A stretch of 64,000 nucleotides of DNA. Origin: Canna indica. Taxonomy: Eukaryota > Streptophyta > Magnoliopsida > Zingiberales > Cannaceae. The translations under genes and the position numbers were made by a program. This document shows positions 49,001 to 61,156 of this stretch, in pieces. Location: assembly GCA_034359265.1 (NCBI GenBank), contig CP136892.1, positions 10,154,501 to 10,218,500 on the forward strand. Direction: 5' to 3'. The notes under the pieces were generated by a model that had not been told where the DNA came from, searched no databases, and saw only the letters and a program-made list of their open reading frames with translations. Position 1 is the stretch's first letter; every line of letters starts with the position of its first letter.

Positions 49001-50174
49001 GCAACAGCCACCTGGCTTTGCTAATCCCACACGTCCAAACTTTGTATGCAAACTTAACAAAGCCATATACGGCTTGAAGCAAGCACCACAAGCCTGGTAT
49101 CAAGAACTGAGAAATTTCTTATGCTCACTCGGCTTTTACAACTCCAAAACAGACACATCATTGTTCATTCTACATGATTCACAGAGTGTAACTCTACTGT
49201 TACTCTATGTCGACGACATAATATTAACTGAGGATTCTAACTCTAAAATCCTTGAGATCAATTCCAAATTGGCAGCTCGATTCTCTCTCAAGGATATACA
49301 ACCGCTCAATTATTTTTTGGGAGTTGAGGTTCTTCGAACTGAAGAAGGTCTGTTTCTATCCTAGCACAAATATATATTTGATATTCTTGAGAAGTTTGAA
49401 ATGCTTGATGCAAATCCGGTTAAAACACTAGTTGCTTCTTCCGCAAAATTTCTGTTGCATGATGACACCTCAATGGTTGATTTGAAACTATTCAAGCAAG
49501 CTGTCGATGCTCTCCAGTATCTATCCTTTACTCGACCGGATATAGTATTCACTGTGAATAAACTCTCACAATACATGCATCAACCTTCGGAGTTTCATTG
49601 GCAATGCTGCAAAAGACTGCTATGGTATTTAAAGGGGACTGCTGATCTTGGACTTCTGCTAAACTCAAGTCAACATCTTGAAATAAAGGCTTACTCAGAC
49701 TCTGATTGGGGTGGTGATCAAGATGACAGGAGATCTACTGGTGCCTATTTAATTTTCATTGGAGACTCTCCAGTTAGCTGGAGCTCAAAAAAACAAAAAA
49801 CAATAGCTCAATCTTCTACAGAAGTCGAGTACAAATCCTTAGCGAATACAACGGCGGAGGTACTCTGGATCACCAGCCTCCTCAAAGAAATAAACTATGT
49901 TCGACACCTGCCTCCGATACTACTCTGTGATAACCTTGGTGCTACCCAACTGACTTGGCACCCCACTGGACACAGCAGAATGAAACATGTGGAAATAGAC
50001 TTCCACTTTGTTCGCGAACAGGTTGAACAATGCAACATCCAAGTTCATCATATACCAGCTTCGTTGCAACTCGCAGACTCCCTTACCAAGGCGAACAATT
50101 CTATTTTATTTCTGGATCACAGAAACAAGATGGGCATCATCCGACGACCATCTTGCAGGGGGATATTAGCGTAA
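46020..50174 (+). pseudogene. Copia 2 Gag-Pol polyprotein, many breaks
   Basis: The start is the ATG giving MNTRETQVAE. Gag has a CCHC knuckle (CQICDKIDHSAKIC, about 46833-46874). Protease shows WLLDSGATHHVT (about 46990). Integrase has WHQRLGHP, the CNACTCNKSH zinc region and a SLAERKHRH segment. RT has YGLKQAPQAW and YVDD (about 49207-49218). RNase H has SDSDWGGDQDDRRS and AQSSTEVEYKSLA. Stops occur at about 46257, 46705, 48762, 48839, 48845 and 49362, with frame changes near 46998, 47250 and 48060. Several stops fall where the family has Trp or Gln. The element is not able to produce its own proteins. Confidence 0.93.
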
Positions 50175-50390
50175 ACAGTATTAATAAGGTGTAAACCAGA
50201 CGTGGTCACATCACTTGCCACATCATCCATTATATTTCCACTACACCACCTTTTTCTAATTCGCTGTTAGAGCTGTTATTATTCGCTCTCGAACTGTAGT
50301 CTTCTCTATAAATACACGCTGCTTATAATAGATGATGAGGGAAAATGAATATTGGTCTTCCTCTTCCACATTTCTCCTTGTTTCCCATTA
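50164..50390 (+). repeat. 3' LTR of Copia 2
   Basis: 227 bp, same length as the 5' LTR, preceded by the polypurine run GCAGGGGGA. Confidence 0.95.
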
Positions 50391-51221
50391 GCTTTCATGG
50401 TTCAATAGTTTCCATAGCCACTTGCCTAACCTTGCATAGTTATGGTTTTGCAAGTCAAGAATATAGAAGCCTCCCTCAGCCTTTCTTCCTATTAGAAGGT
50501 TCCACCTAACCAAACAATTTGTATGTCACTGTTCAATACCCTTACCGAACCAGGAGAAAGTTCTTCTCCACTTATCAAGTTGCTTGATTACCCAATGAAG
50601 TGCTTTAAAATAGATAGTATATAGGAAGCCTGACTAGTAAGCACGCCGTTGATGAGGGTGAGATTGCCCGGCTCTAGAAAGCACATTGTTGATGAGGGGG
50701 GAGACGCCCCGGCTCTAGAAAGCCAAGAGCCCTGCCAGGAAGCAAGCACGATGTATGTCTTTGTTATAACTTTCGTCCCGTCTTCCTTGTTAAGCCCACT
50801 AGCTCTTAAGGGAGGTCCAAATAGTTGATTAGGAACCTGCTTAGAGGGCAACCAAGGAGATCTGGCACAAGCTGCGCGCTCTCAGAGTTATTTAGAAGAT
50901 GGATAATCTTGATTTTCTTCACGTTGACCTTGAGCCATGTGCTGAGCTCAAAGCATTATCTGTACTGCTGAACGTGACAAGGTCATCTGCATAGAATATG
51001 TGGGTGATTTCTCTCGCAATATGCAGGTGAAGGGCGATAGTTACTTTTCTCAGAGTCGCGGCCTTGGTGATTTGTCTGAAGAGGGAGTCAACCACAAGAT
51101 TGAATATCAAAGGAGAGATAGAATTATCCTACCCGAGTCCTCATTTGTAGGCCAAGGGGCGGCTTAAGGATCCTTTAGCAGTGACAACTCCGAAGATTCC
51201 AGTAAACTTCTAATCTAATGT

Positions 51222-51593
51222 CACTATAACACAATCGACCTATAGAGACACATAATTAGAGATAAATTAATTTTTTATTTCTAAATCTTCACATTTAGAG
51301 ACTAATAAATACAAAATTTACTCCTAATTAGTCTCTAAAAATACAAAATGTATTCCTAATTAGCCTCTAAAAATAGCTTTAGAGTTAGATCAATTAAGTG
51401 ACTATGTTGATAGTGTTTCTATATATATCTAATAGTCAAATCAATTAAGTGACCATGTTATTGTTTCTATAGATCTTTAGAGGCTAATTATGAATAAATT
51501 TTGTGTCTATTAGTCTCTAAATGTGAAGATTTAGAAATAAAAATATAATTTATCTCTAATTTTATGTCTCTATAGGTCAATTATGTTGTAGTG
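51222..51593. mobile_element. CACTA-type MITE, 372 bp
   Basis: CACTATAACACAATCGACC at the left pairs with the inverse of CACTACAACATAATTGACC at the right, and pairing continues for about 45 bp per end. TGT flanks both sides (51219-51221 and 51594-51596), a 3-bp duplication as in CACTA elements. It lies inside the minus-strand LINE remnant and has no coding capacity. Its ends differ from the large CACTA elements in this window after the first bases. Confidence 0.8.
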
Positions 51594-51850
51594 TGTCTTT
51601 AGTTCGGTGGGAAACCACTGGCTTCAAACATGCAGAGATGAAATTCCAATTGATAGTATCGTCAAAAACTTTTTCGAAGTCGAACCTTATCAAATAGACA
51701 TTCTGCTTTAATTTCTTGGTAGCCCAAATGGTCTCAGGAATAGTCATGTAGCAGTCCAAGCTATTTTTCCCACTGATAAAAACCCCTTGCTTAATTATCA
51801 TCTACCAGGTCCGGAATAAGGGTGGCAAGCCTATTAGCAAGGAGTTAAAC

Positions 51851-52422
51851 ATAAAATAATATCCTATTTAGCACTCCACTGATTTTGTTATTTTTGTCTT
51901 AGATCTACCGGTACGAGTTAGTAGCTAAGATGTCTAGTTAGATAGAGTAGATGAGGCATATTCTGATGCTAATTACTTTTTTCTAGTGTTGTAACAATTC
52001 TTTTCTTTTATTTTTGTTCCTTGCATAAAAATATTGTATCTATTTTCGCTTCTAGTTTTATAGTGTTCTTAATTTTGATCCTTTGATGTTTCATATTTCT
52101 TAGCGTTTCTATTGTGTGCTCTCCTCGAGGATATTCACATAGATGGGAATGATCTTAGCTAGGAGGGTTGTGACATTTTGAAACTTTTCAAAAAAATGTT
52201 ATGATTTTGACCATTTGCCAAAAATATTTATATTTTTAATAAATTTGTACCAAAAAAATTTATATTTTGACAATTTTCTCTTCCATTTCTTTCTCCTGCT
52301 ATTGCGCACGGTACAACGAGAGGCTCTCCGCTTCCTCTCCTCCAACATACATACATCGTTTCAATTATATCTTCTTCTTCTTCTTCTTCTTCTTCTTCTT
52401 CGATATATTCTTCTTCTTAGAG
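51851..52422. other. 5' flank of the DnaJ gene
   Basis: AT-rich intergenic sequence with no gene seen. A TTC microsatellite of about 10 units (about 52371-52400) lies in the presumed 5' UTR, just before the start codon. Confidence 0.5.
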
Positions 52423-53567
52423 ATGGATGTTGACTACTACAGTATCTTGAAGGTGGGTAGAAATGCTTCCGATGAGGAACTCAAGAAGGCATATCGAAAA
52501 CTGGCGATGAAATGGCACCCTGATAAGAATCCATCCAACAAGAAAGAAGCCGAATCCAAATTCAAGCAAATCTCCGAAGCATACGAAGTGCGCTATTATA
52601 TATCTACTCTTTTCCTAATTATTAAGCAACTTGAGATATATAATGCTTGAATTTGCATCAGGTGTTGAGCGATCCGCAAAAGAGAGCAATCTACGATCAA
52701 TACGGAGAAGAGGGACTGAAAGACAACATGCCCCCTCAATGCTCGAGCGCAAGAGGCGGTGACTTCCAGTTCCATCCTCGCAATGCCGAAGACATATTTG
52801 CCGAGTTCTTCGGCAGCAGCCCATTCGGCGCGTTTGGATCGATGGGGCGCGCAAAGTCGGTGCGGTTTCGATCAGATGGCGGCTTCTTCGGGGGATTCGA
52901 CAGAACCATTCGACCGTACCCGGACGCCAGTGGCGGCGGCGGACGGAAAGCACCGGCTGTGGAGAGCAAGCTGGCGTGCAGCCTGGAAGAGCTCTACACT
53001 GGTTCAACCAGAAAGATGAAGATTTCTCGAAACGTGATCAATCCTAATTCTGGGTAATACATAGGAAATTAAGTTTGCATTTGAATTGTAATATATTCAT
53101 CGCCATTATTTTTCTTCTAATTTTACAGAAGATTAGTGCCCGAATCGGAAATATTGACCGTTGATGTGAAGCCCGGGTGGAAAAGGGGAACGAAGATAAC
53201 CTTTCCCGAGAAGGGAAACGAACAGTTGGGGCAATTGCCGGCAGACCTTGTCTTCGTCATCGATGAGAAGCCGCACGAGGTGTATAAGCGAGATGGCAAT
53301 GATCTCATTGTGAACCAGAAGGTGTCGCTGGCGGAGGCGCTTGCAGGGACGACGGCGGAGCTCACCACGCTCGACGGGCGCAGCTTGACCATCCCTGTGA
53401 ATGACATAGTGAGACCGGGATTTGAGCTTGTGATTGCCAAGGAAGGGATGCCGATAGTGAAGGAGCTGGGAAGGAAGGGGAATTTGAGGATCATGTTTGA
53501 GGTGATGTTTCCTTCGAAATTGACAGCGGAACAGAAAGCAGGTCTCAAAGCCATATTAGATTGTTAA
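52423..53567 (+). CDS. Class B DnaJ/HSP40 co-chaperone (Sis1/DNAJB1-like)
   Basis: Exons 52423-52587, 52662-53053 and 53129-53567 sum to 996 nt and 331 residues, the usual length for class B J-proteins; introns are GT-AG. Residues 1-70 form the J domain with HPD at 32-34, which stimulates the ATPase of HSP70. A short Gly/Phe-bearing linker (residues about 80-150) follows. There is no Cys-rich zinc-finger repeat, which excludes class A. C-terminal substrate-binding domains I and II occupy about residues 155-325, with [12 protein letters not shown] and RDGNDLI as recognisable motifs. No signal peptide or membrane segment is seen, so the cytosol or nucleus is likely. The role is to deliver unfolded proteins to HSP70. 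The neighbours are mobile elements and give no functional context. Confidence 0.95.
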
Positions 53568-53696
53568 TTATATATATATATATTAATTACTTTGCCTTCA
53601 TGCAAAAATATATGTAACTAATACACTCCATAGGAACACTTAGTTAAGAATTGTTTCAATTTCATTCATTTTATATATATTTTTTGTTTTAGGATA

Positions 53697-53895
53697 GGGT
53701 AATTATCTGAATACATCATGAGCTTTGGACAGTGTTTCATTTGTAGCTAAATTCGAAATATTTTCAAATTACATCCTCAACTTTGACATTGATCTCAATT
53801 GTATCCTCTCGTCATCTCTCCGTCGCCAGCCCCGTTAACTTCGTGACGTGGTATGCCCACGTGGAATAAAATAATATTATTTATATATATTATTT
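53697..53895. repeat. TIR of a third Pack-MULE of the same family
   Basis: GGGTAATTATCTGAATACAT resembles the outer ends of Pack-MULEs 1 and 2, and the later CTCAATTGTATCC and CCGTTAACTTCGTGACGTGG blocks match in the same order. The matching inverted right end is not visible before 64000, so the element either extends beyond the window or lost that end. Confidence 0.6.
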
Positions 53896-53899
53896 AGAA

Positions 53900-54285
53900 A
53901 ACCTCCTTTGCACTCATTCCACGTCATCTTCACCAACGAAGGCTTCTGTTCCTCCGAGCTCGCCGACATCGCCGTAGCCTGCCCCAACCTCACCCACCTC
54001 CTCGCACCTGCGTGTTCAATCCTCGCTGCATCGAGTTCGTGGGCGATGACGCCCTCGTCGCCCTCACAACCAACTGCCCTCGGCTCTCCCTCCTCCACCT
54101 CGTCGATCATGCCACCCTCTCCCTCGCTGGTGAAGACTCTGACGCCAAGGAAGACGCTGCTGCGATCACCGGTCCAAGCTTGCGACCATCGCCCGCATCA
54201 AGCGCTTTGTGGCCGCTTGGAGTCGCTATGCATCAAGAACTCAACTGATCTGACCGACTCCAGCCTCGCGACCAGCTGATCTGAA
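53900..54285 (+). pseudogene. MAX2/D3 F-box LRR fragment
   Basis: One frame reads SELADIAVACPNLTHLLAP, the next frame FNPRCIEFVGDDALVALTTN and CPRLSLLHLVDHATLSLAGE, then the first frame again LESLCIKNSTDLTDS. These match consecutive leucine-rich repeats of MAX2 (D3 in rice), the F-box protein of strigolactone and karrikin signalling. Two frame changes and missing sequence between pieces show a decayed internal fragment. MAX2 genes usually lack introns, so genomic capture and retrocopy cannot be told apart here. Confidence 0.85.
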
Positions 54286-54385
54286 CTCAGCCAAGCATAT
54301 CGGGTAGTAGTTTATCTTCAACTGGAGAAGAAGGTCCTCCGTTCCGCCGAGCTCCTCTTCCAGCTTCCCCTTTTCTAGTCCCAAC

Positions 54386-54903
54386 TAGGGGTGGAAATAG
54401 GCCAAACGGTCAGTCAGGGGACTGTGGTCTGCCCTCTTTAAAAAAAATCAAGCCTAAGTTTATTTCTAGGTATGTTTTCTTTATCAGGCCAAGCTCAGGC
54501 TCACTATAAGGCATATTGAGCCTGATAGACCGACTTGTACCTGTTAAGGTAGTATATATAATATACAATAAATATATAATTTTATTAGTTTATTATATAT
54601 TTACATTATATATAATAAAATATATATTTTAATTTAATAAAACAACAACTATTGTTGTTATGTTTAAATTTATTGTTATCATTTATATATTGGAATTTAA
54701 AAGTAAGTTTTATAAACATGTTTCAGATTTTAGCAGGCTATATAAACAGGTCATAGGCTAGGTCAGGCCTATGAACAAGTCATGCTCAAGCCAATAAAAT
54801 AGCCTATAATAGACCACAGGCCAGGCTCAGACCTATTTTTTACTATACAAGCATGGCCTGTTAAGGTGAAGGTCGGGCCTGGTCTGGCCTGTTTTCACCC
54901 CTA
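54386..54903. mobile_element. hAT MITE inside the ANS fragment
   Basis: TAGGGGTGGAAA at the left pairs with TTTTCACCCCTA at the right. GTCCCAAC (54378-54385) and GTCCCAGC (54904-54911) form an 8-bp duplication with one mismatch. The interior is non-coding, with repeated GGCCTG-type words. Confidence 0.85.
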
Positions 54904-55159
54904 GTCCCAGCCCCATCGAAAGAATCTCCAGTATCTTCGTCACCACCACTCTCTGCTGCTTGCCGAACTCCTTCCTCACCTCACTTCGACGGGCGTTAGT
55001 TAACATGTAGTTAACATTATATACTCTCCTTGCTTGTCGTAACCTCATATCTTGCCCACCGACTAGTCGTTGGCGTACTACTCCTTTTGTTCCATGGGCA
55101 GGTCGAAGAATTCCTTCCCCGCCTTCCGCAGCTGCTCGATGAGGTCCATCACTACTAGA

Positions 55160-55550
55160 AAAATGGTCATCAGCAACGGCTGATGCCGTTGCTGAGCCGT
55201 TGCAATAGCGCCGTGACAGAAAGTCGCGTTGCTGATGACTTAACAACGGATCAGCAACGGCCGCTCGGGCCGTCGCTCAAAACATTATCAGCAACGGCCG
55301 CTCGGGCCGTCGCTCAAAACATTATCAGCAACGGCCGCTCGGGCCGTCGCTAAAAACATTATCAGCGACGGTTTTGCCACAGACCCGGAGCCGTTGCTGA
55401 TAACATTAATAGCAACGGCCACGAGTCCGTAGCAACGCCGTTAGTAAACCCCGTCGCTAAGCCGTTGCTGTAGGTCATCAGCAACGACTTTCGATACACT
55501 TTTAGCAACGGCTTTCCCACGGACAGCCGTGGGAAAGCCGTTGCTGATGA
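55160..55550. repeat. Subterminal repeats of CACTA copy 2 (3' end of element)
   Basis: Dense CAGCAACGGC / GCCGTTGCTG motifs in both orientations. Three successive nearly identical units carry CAGCAACGGCCGCTCGGGCC, one more than in copy 1, so the array expands locally. Confidence 0.8.
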
Positions 55551-55836
55551 CTTCCACCTGGGGACAGAAACATTTAAAATTTCTAATTTTCATTGATACA
55601 TATCAACATTATCTGATACATAACTCACACACCCATACTCTCATACACACATTCATTCACACATCACAAACACACCAAGATATACATCAAAACAATTATA
55701 TTTATATTGATAATTATCCACGATAGTATAAAAACAATTCAAATGCAAAATTGAAGTATCAATATCCAAACAAAATAAGTTAAACCAGTTCAATATCTCA
55801 GTAACAAGTTCAATATCCAAACAAAAAATCTCACGA

Positions 55837-57354
55837 TCACGATGGAGGATGGTCTGGATCATATGGCGGGTTCTGGAGTGTTTGAGTGTACACCGGCGTG
55901 GACTAAGTCGAGGACGATGGATTAGATGATGCCGAAGAGATGCCTGCTGCGGGATGACCTGACATGTTGCGTAGCATAGCATGCATCTCCTCCATCATCT
56001 GACTCTGACGCGCGACCGTCTCCTCTAGAGTCCTTATTCTGCTACTATGATCATAACTGGATCTAGAGGTGGACGGCCGCTCACCAGCGACCGGAGGGGT
56101 CGGTGCCCCAAGTGGCCCTAGCACGGCTCGCGCATGACCACTATCTGCGAAGCCATATACGCGACCATGGTCCCAGCCACCTGCGGCCTCGACCCACGAT
56201 GCTGCGTCAAAGTCCTCGGGGGTACCCCCGCGCTGCACCACCGTCTGGCTGTAGGTCTCCTACTCGAGTTTGATTTTTTGTTTAATATTTATCATAAAAC
56301 TTAAATTATAAATATATAATGAATAACTTAAACAAATATATAATTACCATAATGTATGCAGCGCGGTTGTGGATGTACTCCCCAGTCCCATGTGCTCGAC
56401 GGTGAGTCCGCTCAAACACCGCCATCGGGGAGGGTCGCTGGACACTCCCGTCATCCGACACCGTCGTCTACATTTACAAAACAAATACATTAATTAGTAC
56501 GCATAATAACAAATAAAATATATAATTAAAAGATATACTTACCATACGGTTTGCGTGCACTGCAAATGCAACAGAGCCGCCGGTGTGACGCGCTGCTCCC
56601 CCCGACATGCGATTTCTAGCCGCATTCCGGGAAACCTCCTGCCATCGATCCGTCGACCATATCCCCACGAGCTGGTCCCATATATCCGGAGTAATCCAAC
56701 CGGGGCCGTATCCCCGAGTCTCCGCGATGTTAGTGGTCCCAGCTCGGGCCATCGCCTGGGACCGAGCCTGCCCCAGCTGCCCGTTGTACCTTGCCCGGGA
56801 AATAGCCTCCCAGGCAGCGTAAATGAAGGGCCTCTGGTCCTCGGCCCATGTATAGCGAGCCTGCAAAATAATAATATCAGTACCAATATTAATATATCAT
56901 CATGCATGTAAAAAAAATAATAATACGTGCCTCAAACTCGCGCCATAACATGTCGACGTGCTCGCTAGGCACGTGAGACCACGTAGGCCATGCCCCGTGC
57001 ATGTATCGTCGAATAGTAGAAGAAATGCTCCTCGGCACTTCTTCTTGCTCGAACCTGCACAACAAAAATAAATTTTAATATTATATTATGATATAATGAA
57101 TTTGTAATGATTCATAATTCATGATATATAACGTACCGCTCCCCAATCACGCTAATCAATCTACGTGACTATGTGGCTGGTGGAGGATGCCACCTGTTCG
57201 GCCCGCGTGGCCGCCTACGTCTGGATGTACTAGCCTCGGCAGTATCATCCTCATGAGGATCAGCAACAGGAGGATCAGCAGCATGAGTAAGTGCTGGAGT
57301 CTCACCGATCGGAGACTCCGAAACTCTCCTGCGTCGATAACCACGACCAGACAT
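55837..57354 (-). pseudogene. TNP1-like gene of CACTA copy 2, broken
   Basis: Same exon arrangement as 8177-9682, read on the minus strand. Exon 3 is open through the Trp codon that is a stop in copy 1. This copy instead has a GAG-to-TAG stop late in exon 1 (about 57170) and a TAG near 55904 in the last exon. It shows an extra short PVADP-like insertion in exon 1. The C-terminal exon contains a Met/Gln-rich helix. Confidence 0.65.
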
Positions 57355-57429
57355 ATCTGTCGAACAGACATATAATCAGATTATTGTATAAATAGTAGAG
57401 ATATATTTAATAAAATATATACTTTACAA

Positions 57430-60400
57430 TTATTCTTCATCATCTGAATAATAGTCTTCGAATTCTTCTTCTTCTTCCTCTTCTTCCTCTTCTTCATCTT
57501 CTTCATCTCCAGCTTCCTCAATTTCATGATCGTCATCATCAGCATATTCAACTTCTAATTGAATTGACGTTGTGTCTGCATCCTCGAGTATTGGAATAAT
57601 ACGATCCACAGCAGGAAGATCATCTTCTTGATAGAAACCAGGAGGATCATTTTCTCCTACTATTGGATCAATTTTTCCTCTACCTTTTGTCTTACAGACT
57701 ACACGCCAATCTGCTCTATCTTTATTTCGAGCCGGATACTTCGCGTAATATACTTGTTCGGCTTGTGATGCCAATATAAAAGGCTCATTTGCTGCCAATT
57801 TCGATTTGTAATTAACCTCAACAAGTTTGTATTTTGGATGAACTTTCATGCCCCTTTCTGTTGTATCGAACCAATGACATCTAAATAGGATCACTGATTT
57901 CAAGCCGAAGTAGTGCAACTCTATCACTTCTTCCACTAGTCCATAGAAATCCATATCACATTCAACATAGGTTGTCCCTTTCACGCAGACCCCAACATTC
58001 ATCGTCTTCTTTGCAAATGAATATTCAACCGTGTGAAATTTATACCCGTTAACAAAATATCCGTTATAGCACGACACAAGTCGCGACGGTCCACTAACAA
58101 ACTCAAATATTTTTTCATCTATTTCAGCTCTGTGATCTTTGCTGTAAGTCTGAATCCAAGAAGGGAAATCACGATTCCGTAATGTCTCCAATTCTTGATC
58201 GTTGTGAATAGAGTATTTTTGCACCATCTCAATGTCAAATATTTCAATGAATTGTTCAATCTCTGGACAATTGAGTAATACATACAAGTGTGCCAAATGA
58301 TACTCTTCATCGCTTAAGTGTCGAGATGGACGAGAACCAAAAGCACGACCAGAGTGACAAAATATATTTAAATGTCCATCTGAATGTCGAACACCCCCGT
58401 CGTCGTTACGTGGAAGACGATCAAATCTTGTCTTTACTGTCGAGTCAAAGTAAAATGAGCAGAATGTTGAAATTTCTTGGATGATATACGATTCAGATAT
58501 TGATCCTTCAACAGCTGCGATGTTCTTTACTTTTTTCTTCAGACGATTCATGTATCTTTCAAATAAGTACATCCAACGATATTGAACGGGGCCACCAACT
58601 CGTGCCTCGTATGCCAAGTGTATCGGTAGATGCTCCATCGAGTCAAAAAATGCAGGAGGGAAAAACTGCTCCAGCTTGCATATGATTTCAACAATATTAT
58701 TTTCAAGTGTTGACATATCTTCGACTCGAAGGACATTTGCACAGATGCTTCTAAAAAACATACTTAATTCAGTCAACGGACCCCAAATATTATTAGGAAG
58801 AAGATCTCGAAATGCGATCGGAAGTAATCTCTGCATGAATACATGACAATCATGGCTCTTCATCCCTGATATTTTGCAATCATCGACGTTCACACATCGA
58901 GATAAGTTTGAAGCATATCCATCGGGTAATCTGAGTTCTTTTACCCATTGGCAAACATCTTTGATCTGTTGTTTATTTAACACATATAGGGCCTTCGGTT
59001 TCAAATATCGTCCGTTGACCTCTTGTAACTCCAACTCTGGTCTTTTACAAAGTATTTTCAGATCATGTCGGGCTTTGACATTATCTTTAGTTTTTCCAGA
59101 AATATCCATCACAGTGTTGAAAATATTATCAAACACATTTTTTTCAATGTGCATGACATCTAAATTATGTCGAATCAATAATGAACTCCAATAGGGCAAT
59201 TCCCAAAAGATACTTTTTTTCACCCAGTTGTGTGTTTGGCCAAAACCTGACACTCTTTCATTGCGACCAAATACTATATCTGGAAGTGCTGAAACACATG
59301 CTAACATTTGTTCACCAGACAACATCGGTGGTGGCCCATCTCTTTCGACTCTGCCCTTAGTAAATTTATTACGATTCCTTCGATACTGGTGATGAACCGG
59401 TAGGAATCGACGATGACAATCAAAGAATGAGATTTTTCGTCCGTTCTGAAGACTCATTGATTTAGAGTGTTCCATACAATACGGGCAAGAGAGTCGGCCG
59501 TGAGTGCTCCAACCCGACAACATGTCGTACGCCGGGAAATCATTGATTGTCCACAAGACCGCGGCCTTTAAATTGAAGTTTTGCTTCCGATGACAATCAT
59601 AAGTGACAGCTCCCTCAGTCCACAATGTTTTCAATTCATCTATCAAGGGTCTGAGAAATATGTCAATTTCTTTTCGCAGACCCTTAGGACCCGGAATAAT
59701 CATTGAAAGATAAATAAATTCATCTTTCATGCACATTGACGGTGGCAAATTATAAACTGTCAGCAGCACTGGCCAAACTGAATAAGGAGTTGCAGAATGT
59801 CCAAACGGATTAAAACCATTTGTGCACAATCCCAATCTGATATTTCTAGTATCCATAGCAAATGAAGGATAACATGTATCCAAATGTTTCCATGCTTCAC
59901 TGTCAGATGGATGAGTCATTACTGTATCATCACGACTTCTTGCATGCCAACTCATGTAGGGGGCTGTCTTTTCCGACATGAATAATCTTTGAAGCCTCGG
60001 TGTTAGTGGAAAATACCGAAGCACCTTAAACGGAATATTTTTCTGTCGGACCGATTTCTTCTCCTTGTAACGAGGGTGTTGACATACAAGGCATTTATCC
60101 AACTGCACATTTTCTTTATAATATAAAATGTAGTTATTTTGGCACGCGTGTATTTTTTCGTACCCAAGCCCTAATTTTCTCATTAGCTTTTTAGTCTTAT
60201 AAAAAGTAGGCTCAAACTTGTTATCAGTAGGCAGCATTCCATTAATCAACCAGCAATCCGATCATACGCAACTCCGCTGATATTACAATCGGCCTTGATG
60301 CTTAAGAGCTGTGTCATTGCTGAAAACCTAGTGTATTTAGGACAATTCTCATACAAAGGTTCATCGGCAGCTTTCAACATCTCGTAAAATTCTGCAGCTT

Positions 60401-60899
60401 CTTTATTCGGTAATTCAATCTCTACCGCAGCCCCTACTTCTGTGATATCAACCGCTGTAGTATCTGGTGGGACTGATGTCTGAAGAACTGGCCGATCAAC
60501 ATTATCATTCAGGCGGAATTGACCCCCAAGACTATCAAGTATCATAGTTCTATAGGGATTACATTGACCGGATGAAGAAGCACCAGCAGAGGAAGATTCA
60601 CCATATGTCTGAACGACAGGATTGCTCGACGTCCCGACTTCGCGTGACTCCCTGTGACAAGTCCATAGAAAATATCTCGGTGCAAATCCTTTGGTATATA
60701 GATGCAGAGTGACAGTCTCCCGATCCAAAAATCGTCCATTTGAACAAATGCGGCACGGACATCGGATTTGATCACCCATGCTAACGAAATTCCGATTCGA
60801 ATAGGCGAAATTTAGGAAGTACGTTACGCCTAATCGAAACTCATTCGTTAAAGCTCCACGATGAAGACGTCGGTACATCCAACTTCGATCAACCGACAT
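57430..60899 (-). pseudogene. TNP2-type transposase of CACTA copy 2, one frameshift
   Basis: The ATG at 60899 gives MSVDRSWMYRRL. The frame is open to 60246, where one base is missing compared with copy 1 (GGTTGATT versus GGATTGATT), and a TGA follows at once. The other frame is then open for 939 codons to 57430, including the position where copy 1 is broken. Domain order is the same as in copy 1: transposase-associated domain, Tnp2 core, DUF4218-like, DUF4216-like and acidic tail. Protein differences from copy 1 are few. Confidence 0.9.
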
Positions 60900-60980
60900 G
60901 ATTCTGTCAATCAATGACAATTTCTTTGGTTAATGTCTTTAGGTGAGATTGTCCTATTCCATTCGGGATTTATGTTATTC

Positions 60981-61156
60981 GTACTGCACTTACGTTTTTA
61001 TTTTAACTGTTAACTAATTATTCTAAATTTCGACAGCATCTCCCTACAGTTCTCCGAATACGCATATCATCTGGGCGCGTATCGGAGAACAAGAGAGATG
61101 TTGCCGAATTTTAGAATAATTAGTTAATAGTTAAAATAAAAACGTAAGTGCAGTAC
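60981..61156. repeat. Long inverted repeat in CACTA copy 2
   Basis: Counterpart of 4373-4548 with the same length and arms. Both arms and the centre appear unchanged apart from isolated bases. Confidence 0.85.

Larger units (their letters stand above)
45724..50390 (+). mobile_element. Copia retrotransposon 2
   Basis: Two 227-bp LTRs (45724-45950 and 50164-50390) begin TATTAGCGTAAAC and end TTTCCCATTA. The element is flanked by GCTTT on both sides (45719-45723 and 50391-50395). The order primer-binding site, gag, protease, integrase, RT, RNase H and polypurine tract (about 50155-50163) defines Copia. The LTRs differ at eight positions by my count, all transitions. Confidence 0.95.
45578..51850 (-). 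pseudogene. Minus-strand LINE remnant, split by Copia 2 and a MITE
   Basis: On the minus strand 51801-51620 carries LKQNVYLIRFDFEKVFDD, and 51110-50919 carries HIFYADDLVTF with the catalytic YADD. Further on, KWLWKLLNHES reaches the left of the Copia 2 target site, and the reading resumes as KCWLSILSTIY at 45718-45605. These are the RT core and downstream region of an L1-type LINE. Stops and frameshifts are frequent. The coordinates span the inserted Copia 2 (45724-50390) and MITE (51222-51593). Confidence 0.8.

Noticed and set aside
53123..53554. 143-codon frame opposite DnaJ exon 3
   Set aside because: Antisense shadow of a well-supported exon.
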